From Gemmatimonadales bacterium (lineage in GTDB: Bacteria; Krumholzibacteriota; Krumholzibacteriia; LZORAL124-64-63): a stretch of 64,000 bases of DNA. The stretch spans positions 104,785 through 168,784 of the forward strand of contig JAHOYV010000070.1 of the NCBI GenBank assembly GCA_019038745.1, written 5' to 3'. The position numbers and the translations under genes are program-made. The notes under the pieces are model-generated. The model did not search any database, had not been told where the DNA came from, and was given only the letters and a program-made list of their open reading frames with translations. This document shows positions 61,412 to 64,000 of the stretch, piece by piece. Numbering within the stretch: position 1 is the stretch's first letter; the number at the start of each line of letters is the position of its first letter.

Positions 61412-63664
61412 TCAAGCTCGTCCGACTTCGTAACTGGACAAGGCCGCCATGTTGACGATTTCGTCTACGGTGGAATCAACCGACACCATATTGATGGGAT
61501 GCTTCAGCCCGTACAGAAGCGGTCCGATGGTATTGGTCTTGCACATGTGCTTCAAAAGCATATAGGCGATATTGGCACTCTGCAGATCGGGGAAGACCAG
61601 GACGTTCGCCTGCCCATGCGCCTTGCGATCGGGAACACATTTGGCCTGGGAAATCGGGTTCAGGGCCGTATCTCCACGCACCTCACCGTCCACCTGCAAC
61701 TCCGGATGCTCACGGTGCAGAATGCTCACCGCCTCACGGACTATCCTTGCCTCGGGACGATCGTTGTCCCCGAAGGTGGAGAACGACAACATGGCCACTA
61801 CGGGGTCCAGATTGAAATGTCGGGCAACGGTGGCCGACATCAGGGCGATTTCCACCAGCATCCGGCTGTCCGGCTTGAAATTGATGGTCGTATCGGCCAG
61901 GATAAATGCCTTTCCATCGGCCATCACTACGTTCATACCTATAACATTTTGGACTCCCTGCCGCAGCTCGGCAAGGGGCAGAATAGTCTTCAGAGTGTCA
62001 ACGTAGGACCGTTGTGCCCCACAGACCATTCCGTCAGCCTCGCCGTTTCCCAGCATCAGGGTACCGTGCTGAACCGGCCTCACGGACATGCGCTGGGCTT
62101 TTTGCAAACTATAGCCCCGACGCGCCCGCTGCTCGAACATCTGGCGAGCCATTTCCTCCCGATTACCACAGTTTTCCGGATCCTTGATACTCATGCCCTC
62201 CAAACTGATCCCCAATCCCTCGGCTACTGACTTGATGCGCTCCTGATTCCCCAGCAGGATGGGCTGGGCAAAACCCTCGGCTACCACCACCCGGCACGCC
62301 TCCAGGATGCGCACACTGTCGCCCTCTGTAAAAACAACCCGTCGAGGCAGTGATTTGGCTTTGAACCGTATCGTATGCATCAGAATGAGACTGCGATTGG
62401 TCATCGCCTCAAGCTCCAACCGGTATTCGTCCCAGTTGCCGATCGGTTCCCGCGCCACCCCGGAATCACAGGCAGCCTTGGCCACGGCCGAAGCCACTCG
62501 TGACAGCACCCGGGAGTCGAAAGGTTTCGGAATGATATAATTCGGGCCGAACTCGAAATGTTCTCCACTGTAGGCATCCGAAACTATCGAAGGCGCCAGT
62601 TCGCGGGCCAGCTCGGCCAAGGAACGGGCGGCGGCCATCTTCATCTCTTCGTTGATGGCGGAAGCGCGGACATCCAGGGCTCCCCGGAAAATGAAGGGGA
62701 AACCGAGCACGTTGTTCACCTGGTTGGGATAATCGGATCGGCCGGTGGCCATGATCAGATCGGACCGGACCGAGGTGGCATCCTCGTAGGTGATTTCCGG
62801 ATCTGGATTGGACATTGCAAAGACGATCGGCTTGGCGGCCATGGACTTGATCATGTCCTTGGTTACTATGCCGGCCACGGAACAACCCACGAGCACGTCC
62901 TTCTCCGCTACGGCCTCGGCCAAGGTCCGCAAGTCTGTTTCCTGAGCGAAATATTCCTTGTACTTGTTCATTCCCTCGGTGCGGCCCTTGTAGCAAACTC
63001 CCTTACTGTCGACGAGCAGAATGTTCTCATGCTTCACGCCCAGCAACTCGAAAAACTTGGAGCAGGCCATGGCGGCCGCCCCCGCACCGGAAACCACAAC
63101 CTGGAGGTCCTCCAACTTCTTGCCCTGCAGATGGGCCGCATTGATCAGGCCAGCGCCGGCGATGATCGCGGTACCGTGCTGGTCGTCGTGAAATACGGGG
63201 ATATCCAGTTCCCCCCGCAGAACTTCTTCAATGTAGAAGCACTCCGGTGCCTTGATGTCCTCCAGGTTTATCCCCCCGAATGTTGGCGCCAACAGGCGGC
63301 AAGTTTGGATAATTTCATCCGGGTCTTTTGTATCCAGTTCGATATCGAAGACATCAACGTGACCAAAGCGTTTGAAAAGAACTCCCTTTCCCTCCATGAC
63401 CGGTTTCCCGGCCAATGCGCCGATATCACCCAGGCCCAGCACCGCCGTCCCGTTTGAAACTACAGCCACCAAATTGCCGCGGTTTGTGTACTTGTAGGCG
63501 TCGCTTGGATTGGCCGCAATGGCTTCGCATGGAATTGCCACCCCGGGAGTGTAGGCAAGAGACAGATCGCGGGCCGTAAGGCACGGCTTGGTAGGAACAA
63601 CTTCCGTCTTCCCAGGGCGACCCAGATAGTGATAATCGAGAGCATCTTGCAACTTTGTAGCCAT
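61412..63664 (-). CDS. maeB: NADP-dependent malic enzyme with phosphotransacetylase-like domain
   Basis: This 750-residue two-domain protein decarboxylates malate to pyruvate. The N-terminal malic-enzyme domain (about 1-430) contains [50 protein letters not shown] and [16 protein letters not shown]. The C-terminal part (about 430-750) resembles phosphate acetyltransferase and is thought to regulate the enzyme in MaeB proteins. ATG 63664 has AAGGATTACCTGCC upstream; the track start is 15 codons earlier. A good promoter with a palindrome lies upstream. The C-terminal end [14 protein letters not shown] is similar to the fragment at the window edge. Confidence 0.95.
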   Translation of the reverse strand: MATKLQDALDYHYLGRPGKTEVVPTKPCLTARDLSLAYTPGVAIPCEAIAANPSDAYKYTNRGNLVAVVSNGTAVLGLGDIGALAGKPVMEGKGVLFKRFGHVDVFDIELDTKDPDEIIQTCRLLAPTFGGINLEDIKAPECFYIEEVLRGELDIPVFHDDQHGTAIIAGAGLINAAHLQGKKLEDLQVVVSGAGAAAMACSKFFELLGVKHENILLVDSKGVCYKGRTEGMNKYKEYFAQETDLRTLAEAVAEKDVLVGCSVAGIVTKDMIKSMAAKPIVFAMSNPDPEITYEDATSVRSDLIMATGRSDYPNQVNNVLGFPFIFRGALDVRASAINEEMKMAAARSLAELARELAPSIVSDAYSGEHFEFGPNYIIPKPFDSRVLSRVASAVAKAACDSGVAREPIGNWDEYRLELEAMTNRSLILMHTIRFKAKSLPRRVVFTEGDSVRILEACRVVVAEGFAQPILLGNQERIKSVAEGLGISLEGMSIKDPENCGNREEMARQMFEQRARRGYSLQKAQRMSVRPVQHGTLMLGNGEADGMVCGAQRSYVDTLKTILPLAELRQGVQNVIGMNVVMADGKAFILADTTINFKPDSRMLVEIALMSATVARHFNLDPVVAMLSFSTFGDNDRPEARIVREAVSILHREHPELQVDGEVRGDTALNPISQAKCVPDRKAHGQANVLVFPDLQSANIAYMLLKHMCKTNTIGPLLYGLKHPINMVSVDSTVDEIVNMAALSSYEVGRA

Positions 63665-63721
63665 GGCAGGTAATCCTTTCCCGATTGTGCCGGGTTCCAA
63701 GCAACCCACACCAGTCCAGCT

Positions 63722-63750
63722 GTTACAGCCGTTCCAAATTCAATTGTCAA
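63722..63750 (-). promoter_or_regulatory. Promoter of the malic-enzyme gene
   Basis: The minus strand has a perfect -35 TTGACA (63750-63745), a 17-base spacer and TGTAAC (63727-63722), four of six for the -10. It is about 58 bases before the ATG. Confidence 0.6.
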
Positions 63751-63761
63751 TTTCTTAACAA
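63744..63761. promoter_or_regulatory. Operator-like palindrome over the malic-enzyme -35 box
   Basis: The plus strand reads TTGTCAA, four bases, TTAACAA. The arms are inverted repeats with one mismatch, and the left arm covers the -35 box. Its arm sequence and spacing match 522-539 at the carboxyltransferase promoter. Confidence 0.4.
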
Positions 63762-63902
63762 TCGACTGAATTCCGGAAAAAAGCAAACGGGGAAATACAA
63801 AAATAAAATTTTGGTTTTCCTCATATCATACTATAAATCAAGGCATTAGGGTTCTGATTGGGGACAAGGCCAGACCCGATTGTTCCAACCCATCATAAAC
63901 GA

Positions 63903-64000
63903 TCACAATCTCCTGGCAGGCATCGCATCCGGTACCTCGACCACCCCCACGGTGGCCAGATTCACAACATCTTCAACTGTAGACCCATACTGTAGAATGT
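63903..64000 (-). CDS. C-terminus of a phosphotransacetylase-domain protein, truncated by window edge
   Basis: A leftward open frame enters from the right edge and stops at TGA 63905-63903. Its last residues contain GSTVEDVVNLATVGVVEVP, which aligns with the C-terminus of the neighbouring malic enzyme ([18 protein letters not shown]) and with phosphate acetyltransferases. It is probably the end of a second malic enzyme or a Pta-type enzyme in the same direction. Only 31 codons are visible, so the domain content upstream is unknown. It is absent from the ORF track because it has no start in the window. Confidence 0.65.
   Translation of the reverse strand, partial: ILQYGSTVEDVVNLATVGVVEVPDAMPARRL

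Overview
The window (about 57% GC by eye) reads as a chromosomal segment from a Gram-negative, two-membrane bacterium. It carries an Omp85 protein (TamA/BamA-like) paired with TamB, the LPS-core heptose epimerase HldD, several lipoproteins, and RseP plus a DegS-shaped HtrA protease. One secreted peptidase ends in a FlgD/type-A-sorting-like C-terminal domain and another exported protein carries a lamin-tail-type domain. Both are common in the FCB group and neighbouring candidate phyla (Krumholzibacteriota, Eisenbacteria, Latescibacterota type). That placement is inference; the window has no rRNA. I found no rRNA, tRNA, CRISPR array, transposase or prophage.

Layout. 1-2.5 kb: a truncated propionyl/methylmalonyl-CoA carboxyltransferase, an M29 aminopeptidase and methylmalonyl-CoA epimerase. 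2.5-9.3 kb: a leftward run pepA-xseA-xseB followed by a three-gene ABC-2 exporter and a small exported protein. 9.5-12.1 kb: rightward membrane-protein genes (dicarboxylate/amino-acid symporter, Yip1, DUF2752). 12.1-17.3 kb: an acyl-CoA dehydrogenase, an FHA-GAF-SpoIIE phosphatase, an unknown polytopic protein and an M48 lipoprotein protease. 17.4-22.0 kb: a fatty-acid oxidation operon (ACAD, thiolase, 3-hydroxyacyl-CoA dehydrogenase, ACAD) whose last stop codon lies in a perfect 38-bp inverted repeat. 22-33 kb: lamin-tail protein, Gfo/Idh oxidoreductase, an exported protein, two different M1 aminopeptidases, a PAS histidine kinase with an HD-GYP response regulator, and a DUF2007/zinc-ribbon protein. 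33-42 kb: pcrA, tamB, tamA-like and a small lipoprotein. 42-51 kb: the conserved block rplM-rpsI-rpsB-tsf-pyrH-frr-uppS-cdsA-dxr-rseP, all leftward, with a strong terminator after tsf and a foldable leader before rpsB. 51-59 kb: an EamA transporter, then a tightly packed leftward run asd-ecfT-truA-transaldolase-htrA-hldD-Rsm22. 59-64 kb: a HEAT-repeat/cyclophilin lipoprotein, an NADP-malic enzyme with phosphotransacetylase domain, and the C-terminus of a related protein cut by the window edge.

The genes suggest a heterotroph living on peptides and fatty or branched-chain acids. There are four aminopeptidases (M29, M17, two M1), three acyl-CoA dehydrogenases with thiolase and hydroxyacyl-CoA dehydrogenase, and the propionyl-CoA to methylmalonyl-CoA arm feeding C4 acids that malic enzyme and a dicarboxylate symporter could handle. 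Many adjacent genes share 1- or 4-base stop/start overlaps, and GTG/TTG starts are frequent. Several ORF-track starts were therefore moved to the codon with the better ribosome binding site.

Most of the window is ordinary core genome. The signals I consider most worth a second look are a matching palindrome on the -35 box of both the carboxyltransferase and malic-enzyme promoters, the perfect 38-bp inverted repeat, the foldable rpsB leader, direct repeats abutting the asd promoter, an orphan EcfT, and the HEAT-cyclophilin fusion. No clearly undescribed multi-gene system is visible.
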